64,000 nucleotides of DNA from Alphaproteobacteria bacterium (GTDB lineage Bacteria > Pseudomonadota > Alphaproteobacteria > Rhodospirillales > Rhodospirillaceae). The stretch lies in contig JAUVUZ010000006.1 of the NCBI GenBank assembly GCA_030604885.1, forward strand, positions 62,001 to 126,000, written 5' to 3'. Positions 25,876 to 36,415 of the stretch are shown in pieces. A program made the position numbers and the translations under genes. A model generated the notes under the pieces. It saw nothing but the letters and a program-made list of their open reading frames with translations, was not told where the DNA came from and made no database searches. The first letter of the stretch is position 1. The number at the start of each line of letters is the position of its first letter.

Positions 25876-26565
25876 ATGATCGAGTTCGACCAAGTCACCA
25901 TGCGGTTCGGCGAGTTGACCGTGCTGGACCGCATCAGCCTGTCGATTGCCGAACGGCGGGTGGCGGTGGTCGGCGCGAACGGCTCGGGCAAGAGCACCTT
26001 CGCCCGCCTCCTCAACGGCCTGATCGCCCCCACCGACGGCCACGTGCGCATCGACGGCCTCGACACCGTCAAGGACGCGCGGGCGGTGCGCCGCAAGGTC
26101 GGCTTCGTGTTCCAGAACCCCGACAACCAGATCGTCTATCCCCTGGTGGAGGAAGACGTCGCCTTCGGCTTGAAGAACCTCAAGCTGCCGAAGGACGAAA
26201 TCCGCACCCGGGTGGACGCGGTGCTCGCCCGCTACGGCATGGAGCACCTGCGCACCCGCCCGGCGCACCTGCTCTCCGGCGGGCAGAAGCAGATGCTCGC
26301 GATCTCCTCGGTTCTGGTGATGGAACCGGCCTACGTGGTGTTCGACGAACCCACCACCCTGCTGGATTTGCGCAACAAGCGCCGCGTCACCCGCGCCATC
26401 GCCGAGATGCCGCAGACCGCGGTGGTGGTCTCCCACGATCTGGAGTTCCTCGAGGATTTCGAGCGGGTTCTGGTGTTCGAGGGCGGCGGCATCGTCTGCG
26501 ACGCGCCGCCCGCCGTCGCCCTGCCGTTCTACCGCGACCTGATGGCGTCGGTTCCGGATGTTTGA
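25876..26565 (+). CDS. bioM: Biotin ECF transporter ATPase BioM
   Basis: The energising ATPase of the biotin ECF transporter, 229 residues. Walker A is GANGSGKST near residue 35, the Q-loop is FQNPDNQIV, the signature LSGGQKQ and Walker [12 protein letters not shown], followed by VVVSHD. The Q-loop form with PDNQ is characteristic of ECF-type (CbiO/EcfA) ATPases. The start ATG follows a weak site. The assignment to biotin rests on bioN and bioY following in the order bioM-bioN-bioY. Confidence 0.9.
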   Translation: MIEFDQVTMRFGELTVLDRISLSIAERRVAVVGANGSGKSTFARLLNGLIAPTDGHVRIDGLDTVKDARAVRRKVGFVFQNPDNQIVYPLVEEDVAFGLKNLKLPKDEIRTRVDAVLARYGMEHLRTRPAHLLSGGQKQMLAISSVLVMEPAYVVFDEPTTLLDLRNKRRVTRAIAEMPQTAVVVSHDLEFLEDFERVLVFEGGGIVCDAPPAVALPFYRDLMASVPDV

Positions 26566-27157
26566 GATCAGCCTCGACCGCGTCACCTGGCTGCACCGCG
26601 TCCCCGCCGGGGTCAAGCTCGCGGTGCTGGCGCTCGCGGGCGCGGCGGTGTTCCTGGTGGCCGACCACCGGGTGCTGGGGGGCTTCGTCGCGGTGGCGCT
26701 GCTGCTGCCGCTGTCGGCGCGGCTGCCGGTGCGGGCGGTGGCGCGGCAGAGCCTGCCCGCCGCGATCCTGATCGCGCTGCTCGCCGGGTTCCACGTGCTC
26801 ACCAGCGAGCCGGACACCGCCATCGAGGTTTCCGCCCGCCTCGCCACGGTGATCCTGCTGGCGGTCACCTTGACCCTCACCACCCGGGTCTCGGCGATGG
26901 TCGAGGCGATCGAGACGGCGGCGCGGCCGCTGCGGCTGGTGGGCGTGGACCCCGCCAAGGTCGGCTTGACTCTGTCGCTGGCGATCCGTTTCATTCCCGT
27001 GCTGTTCGCCCTGGTCTCGGAAATCCGCGAGGCGCAGAAGGCGCGCGGCCTCGAAGGCAGCGTCGTCGCCGTGGTGATGCCGCTCCTGGTGCGCACCCTG
27101 AAGATGGCGGACGACCTCGCCGACGCGATCGCCGCGCGCGGCTACGACGCCGAATGA
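26558..27157 (+). CDS. bioN: Biotin ECF transporter T component BioN
   Basis: The 199-residue EcfT-type membrane coupling protein. It has about four to five membrane helices and a C-terminal cytoplasmic coupling part with [11 protein letters not shown], the Ala-Arg-Gly motif through which T components grip the ATPase, and a second one near the end (AARG). It overlaps bioM by eight bases and is followed by bioY after 19. It links BioM to the substrate-binding BioY. Confidence 0.9.
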   Translation: MFEISLDRVTWLHRVPAGVKLAVLALAGAAVFLVADHRVLGGFVAVALLLPLSARLPVRAVARQSLPAAILIALLAGFHVLTSEPDTAIEVSARLATVILLAVTLTLTTRVSAMVEAIETAARPLRLVGVDPAKVGLTLSLAIRFIPVLFALVSEIREAQKARGLEGSVVAVVMPLLVRTLKMADDLADAIAARGYDAE

Positions 27158-27176
27158 CGAAAAGGAAACACCGCAG

Positions 27177-27722
27177 ATGACGGTCAAGGACATGGTTTAC
27201 GCCGCGCTGTTCGCGGCGCTCACGGCGGCGCTCGGGCTGCTGCCGATGATCGCGGTGCCCGGCCTGCCGGTGCCGATCCACGCCCAGAGCCTCGGCGTGA
27301 TGCTGGCGGGCGGCGTGCTCGGCGCCAAGCGCGGCGGCCTCGCGATGGTGGTGTTCCTCGCCCTGGTGGCGGCGGGGCTGCCGCTGCTCTCCGGCGGGCG
27401 CGGCGGCATCGGCATCTTCCTCGGCCCCACCGGCGGCTTCGCGTTGGGCTACATCCCCGGCGCGTTCGTCACCGGCTGGTTCGTCGAGAAGTTCTGGTCG
27501 CGCCTCAACATCGTCGCGGCGCTGGTGGCCTGCGTCATCGGCGGCATCGGCATGGTCTACCTGCTCGGCATTCCGTGGCTCGCGGCGGTGGCGAAGATCA
27601 GCTTCATGAAGGCCGCCACCGGCTCCCTGGCGTTCGTCCCGGGCGACCTGGTCAAGGCGGTGCTGGCGTCGCTGGTGGCGGTGTCGATGAAGAAGTCCTA
27701 CCCGATGATCGGCCGCCGCTGA
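27177..27722 (+). CDS. bioY: Biotin transporter substrate-binding component BioY
   Basis: A 181-residue S component with six hydrophobic helices. Family segments are VPGLPVPIHAQSLGVMLAG near residue 30, GPTGGFALGYIPGAFVTGW near 85 and FVPGDLVKAVLAS near the C-terminus. BioY binds biotin in the membrane and works with BioM and BioN. No BioR (TTATnnATAA-type) box is seen upstream of bioM. A clear terminator follows 27 bases after the stop. Confidence 0.93.
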   Translation: MTVKDMVYAALFAALTAALGLLPMIAVPGLPVPIHAQSLGVMLAGGVLGAKRGGLAMVVFLALVAAGLPLLSGGRGGIGIFLGPTGGFALGYIPGAFVTGWFVEKFWSRLNIVAALVACVIGGIGMVYLLGIPWLAAVAKISFMKAATGSLAFVPGDLVKAVLASLVAVSMKKSYPMIGRR

Positions 27723-27749
27723 CCCCTCGGCACTTTCGCGAATGTCCGA

Positions 27750-27784
27750 GAACCCCGGATTCAACCCGGGGTTCTTGTCGTTTT
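27750..27784 (+). terminator. Rho-independent terminator after bioY
   Basis: GAACCCCGG (27750-27758) pairs with CCGGGGTTC (27766-27774) around a 7-base loop and is followed by TTGTCGTTTT. It closes the bioMNY operon and separates it from acsA, whose start lies 85 bases downstream. Confidence 0.75.
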
Positions 27785-27868
27785 ATGCCGAAACGCGTAG
27801 CCTCCTCTGTCTTAAGCATCGACAACTCGCGCGCCCGGCCGGGCGGAAGCGGGAACAGGGAGCAGGGC

Positions 27869-29911
<2,043 letters not shown>

Positions 29912-30208
29912 CGCGGGTTGTCGAATTTGTCAGGTCGCGGGCGGCCTCGCCGGGGTCGCCCGCGCCGCCCGCCGGGGCGAAGGTGCAACGTCTTGAACTG
30001 GCGCAATTTTCCCGTTCCGAGTCGGCGGCCCGGCGGCGGCCGTCGGCGGCGGCACGCGCGACGGGTGGCGGGTTCCCGCGCCCACCTAACAACATATTGA
30101 CATCTTGCCCCGACCGTGGCCCAATCGTGGAGATCGGGCTTCCGCCGGCAGTTCCCTCTGGGGTTGTCCGGCCCGGCGAACCAAGAATCTGCATTCAGGG
30201 AGAGCACC
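29912..30208. other. Intergenic region upstream of the Bug-type binding protein
   Basis: These 297 bases hold no gene. A TTGACA hexamer at 30097-30102 followed 17 bases later by CCCAAT (30120-30125) is a possible sigma-70 promoter for the binding-protein gene. The GC-rich part before it (29930-30080) contains runs of GGCGG/CCGCC that could fold but give no clear terminator. Confidence 0.35.
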
Positions 30209-31195
30209 ATGAAACGTTTGATGTCCGGGCTTGCGGCAGCCGCCGTAGGCGTGTTCCTCGGGGCCGCGGCGACGGCCACGGCGGTGGCGGCGGACTATCC
30301 CGCCCGTCCGATCCAGATCATCGTTCCCTACAACGCGGGCGGCGGCACCGACCTCTCCACCCGTCTGTTCGCCCAGGCGCTCGAAAAGCAGCTGAACGGC
30401 ACCGCGGTGGTGCGCAACCAGCCGGGCGGCGGCGGCTCCATCGGCACCAGCGCCACGGCCCACGCCAAGCCCGACGGCTACACCCTCGGCACCGGGTCCC
30501 AGGGTCCGATCGCGATGCTCCCGCACTACGGCGGCATCGACTACACCATCAACGATTTCGAGTTCATCGCCCTCCAGGCGCGCAACCTGATGGTGGTCGG
30601 CGTCGGCAAGAACGCGCCGTTCCAGGATGCCAAGGGCTTCCTCGAATATGCCAAGGCCCACCCGGGCGAGATCACCGTCGGCAACTCGGGCGCCGGCGGC
30701 GCCAACCACATCGCCATGGAAGGCCTGGCGATGGCGGCGGGCGTGAAGGTCAAGAGCATGCCGTTCGGCGGCGCGGTGGCGGCGGTCACGGCGGTGCTCG
30801 GCGGCCACATCCACGCGGCGGTGGCCAGCCCGGCCGAGTTCCTCACCCACGTTCGCGCCGGCAACATCAAGCCGATCCTGGTGATGGAAGACGCGCGCAT
30901 CGAGCAGTATCCCGACACCCCGACCGCCAAGGAAGTCGGCGTCGACTTCAGCTGGTCGTCGTGGAAGGGCATCGTCGCCCCCAAGGGCCTGCCGAAGGAC
31001 GTGCGCGACAAGCTCGCCGTCGCGGTGGAAAAGGCGCTGAAGGACGAGACCTACGTGGCGAAGATGGCCGAACTCGGCGAATTCCTCGACTACCGCCCGG
31101 GCGACAAGTACGAAGCCCTGGCGCGCCACGACTCCGAGATCGCGGAAAAGGTCATCCGCTCCCTCGACATGTACGGCATGAACGCCAAGAAGTGA
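30209..31195 (+). CDS. Tripartite tricarboxylate transporter binding protein (TctC/Bug family)
   Basis: A 328-residue periplasmic binding protein with a signal peptide ending in TATAVAADY (about residue 27). The family opening YPARPIQIIVPYNAGGGTDLSTRLFA, then NQPGGGGSIGT and the SGAGGANH segment near 170, are typical Bug features; the two loops bind a carboxylate through water. No TctA or TctB gene is adjacent, so it must work with membrane subunits elsewhere, perhaps those at 39.0-41.0 kb, or act as a sensor. It lies 58 bases before a LarA-family gene and is probably cotranscribed with it. Confidence 0.88.
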   Translation: MKRLMSGLAAAAVGVFLGAAATATAVAADYPARPIQIIVPYNAGGGTDLSTRLFAQALEKQLNGTAVVRNQPGGGGSIGTSATAHAKPDGYTLGTGSQGPIAMLPHYGGIDYTINDFEFIALQARNLMVVGVGKNAPFQDAKGFLEYAKAHPGEITVGNSGAGGANHIAMEGLAMAAGVKVKSMPFGGAVAAVTAVLGGHIHAAVASPAEFLTHVRAGNIKPILVMEDARIEQYPDTPTAKEVGVDFSWSSWKGIVAPKGLPKDVRDKLAVAVEKALKDETYVAKMAELGEFLDYRPGDKYEALARHDSEIAEKVIRSLDMYGMNAKK

Positions 31196-31253
31196 CCGGA
31201 ACGCCGGGGCGGCCTTGCGCCGCCCCGGCGCGTTTCCCGCCAGGAGAGGCCGC

Positions 31254-32573
31254 ATGACCCGACCGCGCTACGCCCAACTGGTGGACGACGTGCCGCTGCC
31301 CAAGGTCGCCCTGGTGCGGCAGACCTTCGACGCGGTGGACGCCGGAGATCCGGCCATGGCGGTGCGCGAGGCGCTCGCCCTTTCTCCGTGCGTTTCCGCG
31401 CTCAAGCCCGGAATGCGGGTGGCGCTCACCGTCGGCAGCCGCGGCCTCGCGGCGCTGCCCGAGCTGGTGCGGGCGATCGTTTCCGAAATTCGCGCGCGCG
31501 GCGCCGAGCCGTTCATCGTACCCTCCATGGGCAGCCACGGCGGCGCCACCGCCGAGGGCCAGACCAAGGTGCTGGCCCACCTCGGCGTTACCGAGGAGAC
31601 CGCCGGCTGCCCGATCCGTTCGAGCATGGAGACGGTCCACATCGGCACCCTCGACAACGGCATGGAGGTCCATGTGGACCGCCTCGCCTACGAGGCGGAC
31701 GGCATCGTCCTGTTCAACCGCATCAAGCCCCACAGCGCCTTCCGCGCGCCGAACGAAAGCGGGCTGGTGAAGATGCTGTCGATCGGCCTCGGCAAACGGT
31801 CGGGCGCCGACAACTGCCACGCCTGGGGGTTCAACTACGTCGGCCGGTTCATCGTCGAGATGGCGCGGGTGAAGCTCGCCAAGTGCAAGGTGCTGTTCGG
31901 CATCGCCTCGATGGAAAACGCCTACGACCGCCTGTCCAAGGTGGTGGTGATCCCGGCCGAGGGAATGATCGAGATCGAGCGCGGCTATCTTGCCGAGGCG
32001 ATGCGCAACATGCCGCGCCTGCCGCTCGGGCCGCTCGACCAGCCGCTCGCCTCCGGCCCCCTCGACGTGCTGGTGGTGGACGCGGTGGGCAAGGAATTCT
32101 CCGGCAGCGGCATGGACCCCAACATCACCGGCCGCCCCTCCACCAAGGCGATCAGCGGCGGCCCCAGCGTCTCGCGCATCGCGGTGCTCGACGTCACCGA
32201 CAAGAGCGAGGGCAACGCCAACGGCGTCGCCCGCGCCGACGCCATCACCGAGCGGCTGTTCCGCAAGTTCGACCGGGAATCCGTCTACATCAACTCGATC
32301 ACCTCCGGCGTGCTCTCCGCCGCGGCGCTGCCGATGGCGCTGCCCGACGACAAGAGCGCGATCCAGGCGGTGGTGAAGACCTGCGAATCCCACACCCCGG
32401 ACGCGATCACCCTGATCCGCATCCCCAACACCCTGCACCTCGAATACCTCTACGCCTCCGAGGCGCTGCTGCCGATGCTGCGGGAGCGCCCCGGCGTCGA
32501 GATCGTCTCCGGCCCCGCGCCGATGCGCTTCGACGCCCGCGGCACCCTCCTCGACCCCTGGCCGGAGCACTGA
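31254..32573 (+). CDS. LarA-family (DUF2088) putative nickel-pincer racemase/epimerase
   Basis: A 439-residue protein I assign to the lactate racemase (LarA) family. Positions corresponding to the LarA active site look conserved: Arg63 (GSRG), His95 (GSHGG), His160 (KPHSAF), Lys173 (SGLVKMLSIG), to which the nickel-pincer nucleotide would be bound, and His189 (DNCH). In Lactobacillus LarA these are R75, H108, H174, K184 and H200. Homologues act on diverse 2-hydroxyacids, so lactate is not assumed. No larB, larC or larE is in the window. Start ATG 31254 has CAGGAGAGG upstream. The preceding Bug-type protein suggests that the substrate is an imported hydroxy-carboxylate. Confidence 0.75.
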   Translation: MTRPRYAQLVDDVPLPKVALVRQTFDAVDAGDPAMAVREALALSPCVSALKPGMRVALTVGSRGLAALPELVRAIVSEIRARGAEPFIVPSMGSHGGATAEGQTKVLAHLGVTEETAGCPIRSSMETVHIGTLDNGMEVHVDRLAYEADGIVLFNRIKPHSAFRAPNESGLVKMLSIGLGKRSGADNCHAWGFNYVGRFIVEMARVKLAKCKVLFGIASMENAYDRLSKVVVIPAEGMIEIERGYLAEAMRNMPRLPLGPLDQPLASGPLDVLVVDAVGKEFSGSGMDPNITGRPSTKAISGGPSVSRIAVLDVTDKSEGNANGVARADAITERLFRKFDRESVYINSITSGVLSAAALPMALPDDKSAIQAVVKTCESHTPDAITLIRIPNTLHLEYLYASEALLPMLRERPGVEIVSGPAPMRFDARGTLLDPWPEH

Positions 32574-32577
32574 CGGT

Positions 32578-33516
32578 TCAGGGGCGGCGCCGCACGAAGC
32601 GTTGCTCGAGGATTTCCGGCCCCCACTGCGCGCCCGGGCGCTCCTCCGCCAGCGCGAAGCCGCGGCTTTCGTAAAGATGGCGCGCGGCGTCCAAGCCGGG
32701 GAAGGTCCAGAGGTGGGTCTCGGCGAAGCCCAGCGCATCGGCGAACGTCAGCGCGGCGTCCAGCAACGCCTTGCCGCCGCCCTGGCCGCGCAGGCCGTCG
32801 TCGACGATGAACCAGCGCAGGTGCGCGATGCCGGTGCCCAGGTCCTCGCCGTCGATGGCGACCGATCCCACGATTTCGCCCCCGCGCCGGAGGGTCCAGA
32901 TGCCGTTACGCGGGCTGTCGATGCGTTCGCAGAAGTCCGCCAGCCCCCGCGCCACCACCGCCTCGAACCGCAGCCCGAACCCGGCCTCCCGCGCGTAATA
33001 GCGGGCGTGCATGGCGGTGACGCGGGCGATGAGGCCCGGCTCGTAGCCGCGCACGAGGTCCGCCCGGGGCGGGTCGCCGTCCGCCACCGCACCGCCGAGG
33101 GCGCGGGTGTAGAGGCGCAGGCCCTCCAGGACCGCGCGATCCTCCCCCGGTTGCAGGCGGCCGAGGGCGTCGGCCACCTGCGCCCGGGCGAAGGCGTGGA
33201 TCGCCGCCACTCGCTTTTGCCCGGCGGGGGTGAGGGACAGCACCTTGACGCGGCCGTCGGCGGCGTCCGCATCCTCGCGCACCTCGCCGGAGGCGGCGAG
33301 CTTGCGCAGCATCCGGCTGACGCTGGATTTTTCCAGCCGCAGGCGGGCGCCGAGGTCGCGCGCCGTCGCCGCGCCCCGGTCGATCTCGATCAGGGCATGC
33401 ACGGCGGAGGGCGAAAGTCCGGTTCCGGCGAACGAGCCGCCCATGAACCCGAGTTCGCGCACCATCGCGCGCGAGGCGGCGCGGATGTCTTCGATCAGGG
33501 GCGACGGCGTCGGCAT
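32578..33516 (-). CDS. MarR-GNAT fusion: helix-turn-helix regulator with acetyltransferase domain
   Basis: A 312-residue two-domain protein. Residues 1-145 are a MarR winged helix (LSPSAVHALIEID, then TARDLGARLRLEKSSVSRMLRKL as helix-turn-helix). Residues about 155-312 are a GNAT acetyltransferase, with the acetyl-CoA-binding VDDGLRGQGGGKALL loop and the LYESRGFALAEE end. The acceptor is unknown; fused proteins of this kind are common. Start ATG 33516 has GGGAGGT upstream. A GTTGCAAC-containing repeat region directly upstream is a likely self-operator. It ends five bases from the convergent LarA gene. Confidence 0.88.
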   Translation of the reverse strand: MPTPSPLIEDIRAASRAMVRELGFMGGSFAGTGLSPSAVHALIEIDRGAATARDLGARLRLEKSSVSRMLRKLAASGEVREDADAADGRVKVLSLTPAGQKRVAAIHAFARAQVADALGRLQPGEDRAVLEGLRLYTRALGGAVADGDPPRADLVRGYEPGLIARVTAMHARYYAREAGFGLRFEAVVARGLADFCERIDSPRNGIWTLRRGGEIVGSVAIDGEDLGTGIAHLRWFIVDDGLRGQGGGKALLDAALTFADALGFAETHLWTFPGLDAARHLYESRGFALAEERPGAQWGPEILEQRFVRRRP

Positions 33517-33539
33517 GATACGACCTCCCGGGGATAATG

Positions 33540-33577
33540 GTTGCAACTTACAACAAAATGGTTGTTCCTTGCAACTT
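33540..33577. promoter_or_regulatory. GTTGCAAC repeats, likely operator of the MarR-GNAT gene
   Basis: The palindrome GTTGCAAC (33540-33547) is echoed by CTTGCAAC (33568-33575), giving a direct repeat TTGCAACTT 28 bp apart. Between them ACAAC-N6-GTTGT (about 33550-33565) is a further inverted repeat. This AT-richer block lies 24 to 60 bp upstream of the start codon, where an autorepressor of the MarR type would bind. It is also close to the 3' end of nfnAB. Confidence 0.5.
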
Positions 33578-33640
33578 TATCGCCGCAAAAAAGGAGGGCG
33601 ATCGCTCGCCCCCCTCGAGGTTCCCCTTTTTGCCCTTGTC

Positions 33641-35995
33641 TCAGGCGCTCGCCGGAACCGGCTCCTGCGGTTGCGGCAGCGGCGCGGGCGGCACGAACGC
33701 CTCGATGGTCTCCGGCGCGGGCGGCCAGGCCTTGGCCTTGTCCTGCAGATACGCGCCGATCGCCCGCGCGGCGCGGCGGCCCGCCCCCATCGCGAGGATC
33801 ACCGTGGCGCCGCCGGTGACGATGTCGCCGCCCGCGAACACGCCGGGCATGGTGGTGGCCTGGCTCTGCTCGTCGGCGACGATGTAGCCCCACTTGTTGC
33901 GCACCAGCGCCGGAGCGGTGCTCGCCACCACCGGGTTGGCGTTGGTGCCGAGGGCGTAGATCACCGTGTCGCAGTCGAGGTCGACGAAGGTGCCGGTGGG
34001 AATCGGCTTGCGGCGGCCCTTGTCGTCCGGCTCGCCCAGGTCCATCCGCTCCACCCGCATGCCGACGACGTTGCCGTCGGCGTCGGTGTTGATCTCCACC
34101 GGGCCGTGGAGGAAGTGGAACTCGATGCCCTCCTCCTTGGCGTGGCGGAGTTCCTCCTTGCGCGCCGGGGCTTCGTCCTCCGAGCGGCGGTAGACGCAGC
34201 GCACCTTGGGCGCGCCGAGGCGCTTGGCGACGCGCAGGCAATCCATCGCGGTGTTGCCCGCGCCGATCACCACCACGCTCTCGCCGATGCTCACCGGCGT
34301 GTCGACGATCGGGAAGGTGTTGCCCGCCATCAGGTTGACGCGGGTGAGGAACTCGTTGGCCGAATACACCCGGCCCGCGAACTCGCCGGGGATGCCGAGG
34401 AAGCTCGGCGCCCCCGCGCCCGCGGCGATGAACACCGCGTCGAAGCCCATTTCCTCCAGCAGCTGCGGCACGGTGAAGGTCTTGCCGATCACCTTGTTGG
34501 TGAGGAAGGTGACGCCGAAATCCTTGAGGCGCTGGATTTCCCGCTCGATGATGTCGCGCGGCAGGCGGAACGGCGGGATGCCGTATTGCAGCACGCCGCC
34601 GAGAACGTGCAGGGCCTCGTAGACCGTCACCTCGGCGCCGAAGCGCACCAGGTCGGCCGCCGCGGCGAGGCCGCCGGGGCCGGACCCCACCACCGCCACC
34701 TTGCCGAGCGGCTTGGCGAACTTGAGCGGCACCGCCTTGAGCGGGCGCGCGTAGTCGCCGATGAAGCGCTCGAGGCGGCCGATCGCCACCGGTTCCATCC
34801 GCTTCGCCAGCAGGCACTGGGCCTCGCACTGGCTCTCCTGCGGGCAGACGCGGCCGCAGATCGAGGGGAACAGGCTCGACTCGTAGATCACCTTGAGCGC
34901 GCCTTCGAGATCGTGGACCAAGAGGCTGCGGACGAATCCCTGGATGTCCACCCCCACCGGGCAGCCGGAGACGCAATTGGGGTTGCGGCATTGCAGGCAG
35001 CGCTCGGCCTCGCGGAAGGCGTCGTCGGCGGTGTAGCCGAGGTTGACCTCCTCGAAGTTGGCGGCGCGCTCCAGCGGGTCGCGCTCGGGCATCGGCACCT
35101 GGTGGGGCGCCACGTCGGCGATTTTCTTGTAGGTGCGCTTGCCTTCCTGCACCAGCACCTTGTCGAGGTTGCAGACGTGGGCGAAGCGTTCGTTGGCCTT
35201 GCTTTCCTCGCTCTTGAAGCGCTTCTGGCGCAGCAGCAGCTCCTGGAAGTCGACCGCGTGGCCGTCGAAATCCGGGCCGTCGACGCAGGCGAACTTCACC
35301 TTGCCGTCCACGGTGACGCGGCAGGAGCCGCACATGCCGGTGCCGTCCACCATGATGGTGTTGAGCGACACCATGGTCTTGACGCCGAACGGCCGGGTCA
35401 CCTCGACGCAGGCGTTCATCATCGGCAGCGGGCCGATCGCCACCACCATGTCGGGCTTGTCGGTTTCGAGCACGTGCTTGAGCGCGTCGGTGACGAAGCC
35501 GGGGCGGCCGTAGGAGCCGTCGTCGGTGCAGATCAGCAGGTCGTCGCACTGGGAGGCGAAGCGCTCCTCCCAGAAGATCAGGTCCTTGCTGCGGAAGCCC
35601 ATGATGCCGGTGGTGCGGTTGCCCGCCTCCTTGGCGACGCGCAACTGCGGGTAGATCGGCGCGACGCCCAGGCCGCCGCCGACGAACACCACGTGGCCGA
35701 CCTTGTCGAGGTGGGCGGGCAGGCCGAGCGGGCCGACGAAATCGAGGAAGCTGTCGCCCTCGCGGTAGCGGTCGCGCATCTCGCGGGTGGTCTTGCCGAG
35801 CGCCTGGATCACCATGGTGATGGTGCCCGCCTCGCGGTCGAAATCGGCGACCGTCAAAGGAATGCGCTCGCCGCCCTCGTAGAGGCGCAGCATCACGAAC
35901 TGACCCGGTTGCGCCGCGCGCGCGATGTCGGGGGCGAGAACCTCCCAGAGGAAGGTCACGTCGGAAAACCGCTCGCACCGAATGATCTGGTACAT
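33641..35995 (-). CDS. Single-chain NfnAB-type NADH-dependent ferredoxin:NADP oxidoreductase
   Basis: About 784 residues joining two enzymes that are usually separate. Residues 1-275 resemble NfnA/SudB (ferredoxin-reductase fold, FAD and NAD domains; FVGGGLGVAPIYP, [2Fe-2S]-type GTGMCGSCRVTV). Residues 290-784 resemble NfnB/SudA or glutamate synthase small subunit, with two [4Fe-4S] motifs (CLQCRNPNCVSGCPVG; CGRVCPQESQCEAQC), an FAD GSGPGG site and an NADPH GAGNTAMD site. Nfn couples NADH and reduced ferredoxin to NADP reduction by electron bifurcation. Such fusions are often annotated as DHODB/glutamate synthase. ATG 35995 is preferred over 36001 because AGGGA lies six bases before it. Confidence 0.85.
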   Translation of the reverse strand: MYQIIRCERFSDVTFLWEVLAPDIARAAQPGQFVMLRLYEGGERIPLTVADFDREAGTITMVIQALGKTTREMRDRYREGDSFLDFVGPLGLPAHLDKVGHVVFVGGGLGVAPIYPQLRVAKEAGNRTTGIMGFRSKDLIFWEERFASQCDDLLICTDDGSYGRPGFVTDALKHVLETDKPDMVVAIGPLPMMNACVEVTRPFGVKTMVSLNTIMVDGTGMCGSCRVTVDGKVKFACVDGPDFDGHAVDFQELLLRQKRFKSEESKANERFAHVCNLDKVLVQEGKRTYKKIADVAPHQVPMPERDPLERAANFEEVNLGYTADDAFREAERCLQCRNPNCVSGCPVGVDIQGFVRSLLVHDLEGALKVIYESSLFPSICGRVCPQESQCEAQCLLAKRMEPVAIGRLERFIGDYARPLKAVPLKFAKPLGKVAVVGSGPGGLAAAADLVRFGAEVTVYEALHVLGGVLQYGIPPFRLPRDIIEREIQRLKDFGVTFLTNKVIGKTFTVPQLLEEMGFDAVFIAAGAGAPSFLGIPGEFAGRVYSANEFLTRVNLMAGNTFPIVDTPVSIGESVVVIGAGNTAMDCLRVAKRLGAPKVRCVYRRSEDEAPARKEELRHAKEEGIEFHFLHGPVEINTDADGNVVGMRVERMDLGEPDDKGRRKPIPTGTFVDLDCDTVIYALGTNANPVVASTAPALVRNKWGYIVADEQSQATTMPGVFAGGDIVTGGATVILAMGAGRRAARAIGAYLQDKAKAWPPAPETIEAFVPPAPLPQPQEPVPASA

Positions 35996-36001
35996 GCTCA
36001 T

Positions 36002-36415
36002 TCCCTGCTGCTGGACGACCGCGCGGCCCCGACCCCCCGGGGCGCTGCGGCGGCAGGGGAGGAAGGCTCTCCCCCCTTACCCCCCTTCGTGGGGCATGGG
36101 AAAAATACCCCTCCGAGGGGTGGTGCGGCAACCCTTGGATTGCGAATCAAGAAATCTGGATATGCGAGGGGTTCGCAAGTGATTTGGAAAGATTACCGCT
36201 CCAACGGGTAGGGCGGGACTCGGCGCCGCTCCCCACCCGGAAAACGGTCAGAAAACCTTACCATTCCTAGGGACTTGCGGGAGCCTTAAGCGGTGCCGTG
36301 GGCGCGCCGGACGGCACCGAAGGCGGATCGGGGAGGGTGCGGCGGCGGGGACGGAACGCACCGTGCCGGAGGCGGGGCAGGGCCGCCCCGCCCTCGCCGG
36401 AGCGGTGGCGGGCGG
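36002..36415. other. Intergenic region between nfnAB and the SGNH hydrolase gene
   Basis: These 414 bases hold no gene I can support on either strand. There is a small hairpin ACCCCT-CCG-AGGGGT at 36107-36121, an AT-richer tract with a TTGCGAA/TTCGCAA repeat (about 36138-36180) that may carry the nfnAB promoter, and a GC-rich repeat-like stretch after 36300 downstream of the SGNH gene. Confidence 0.4.
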
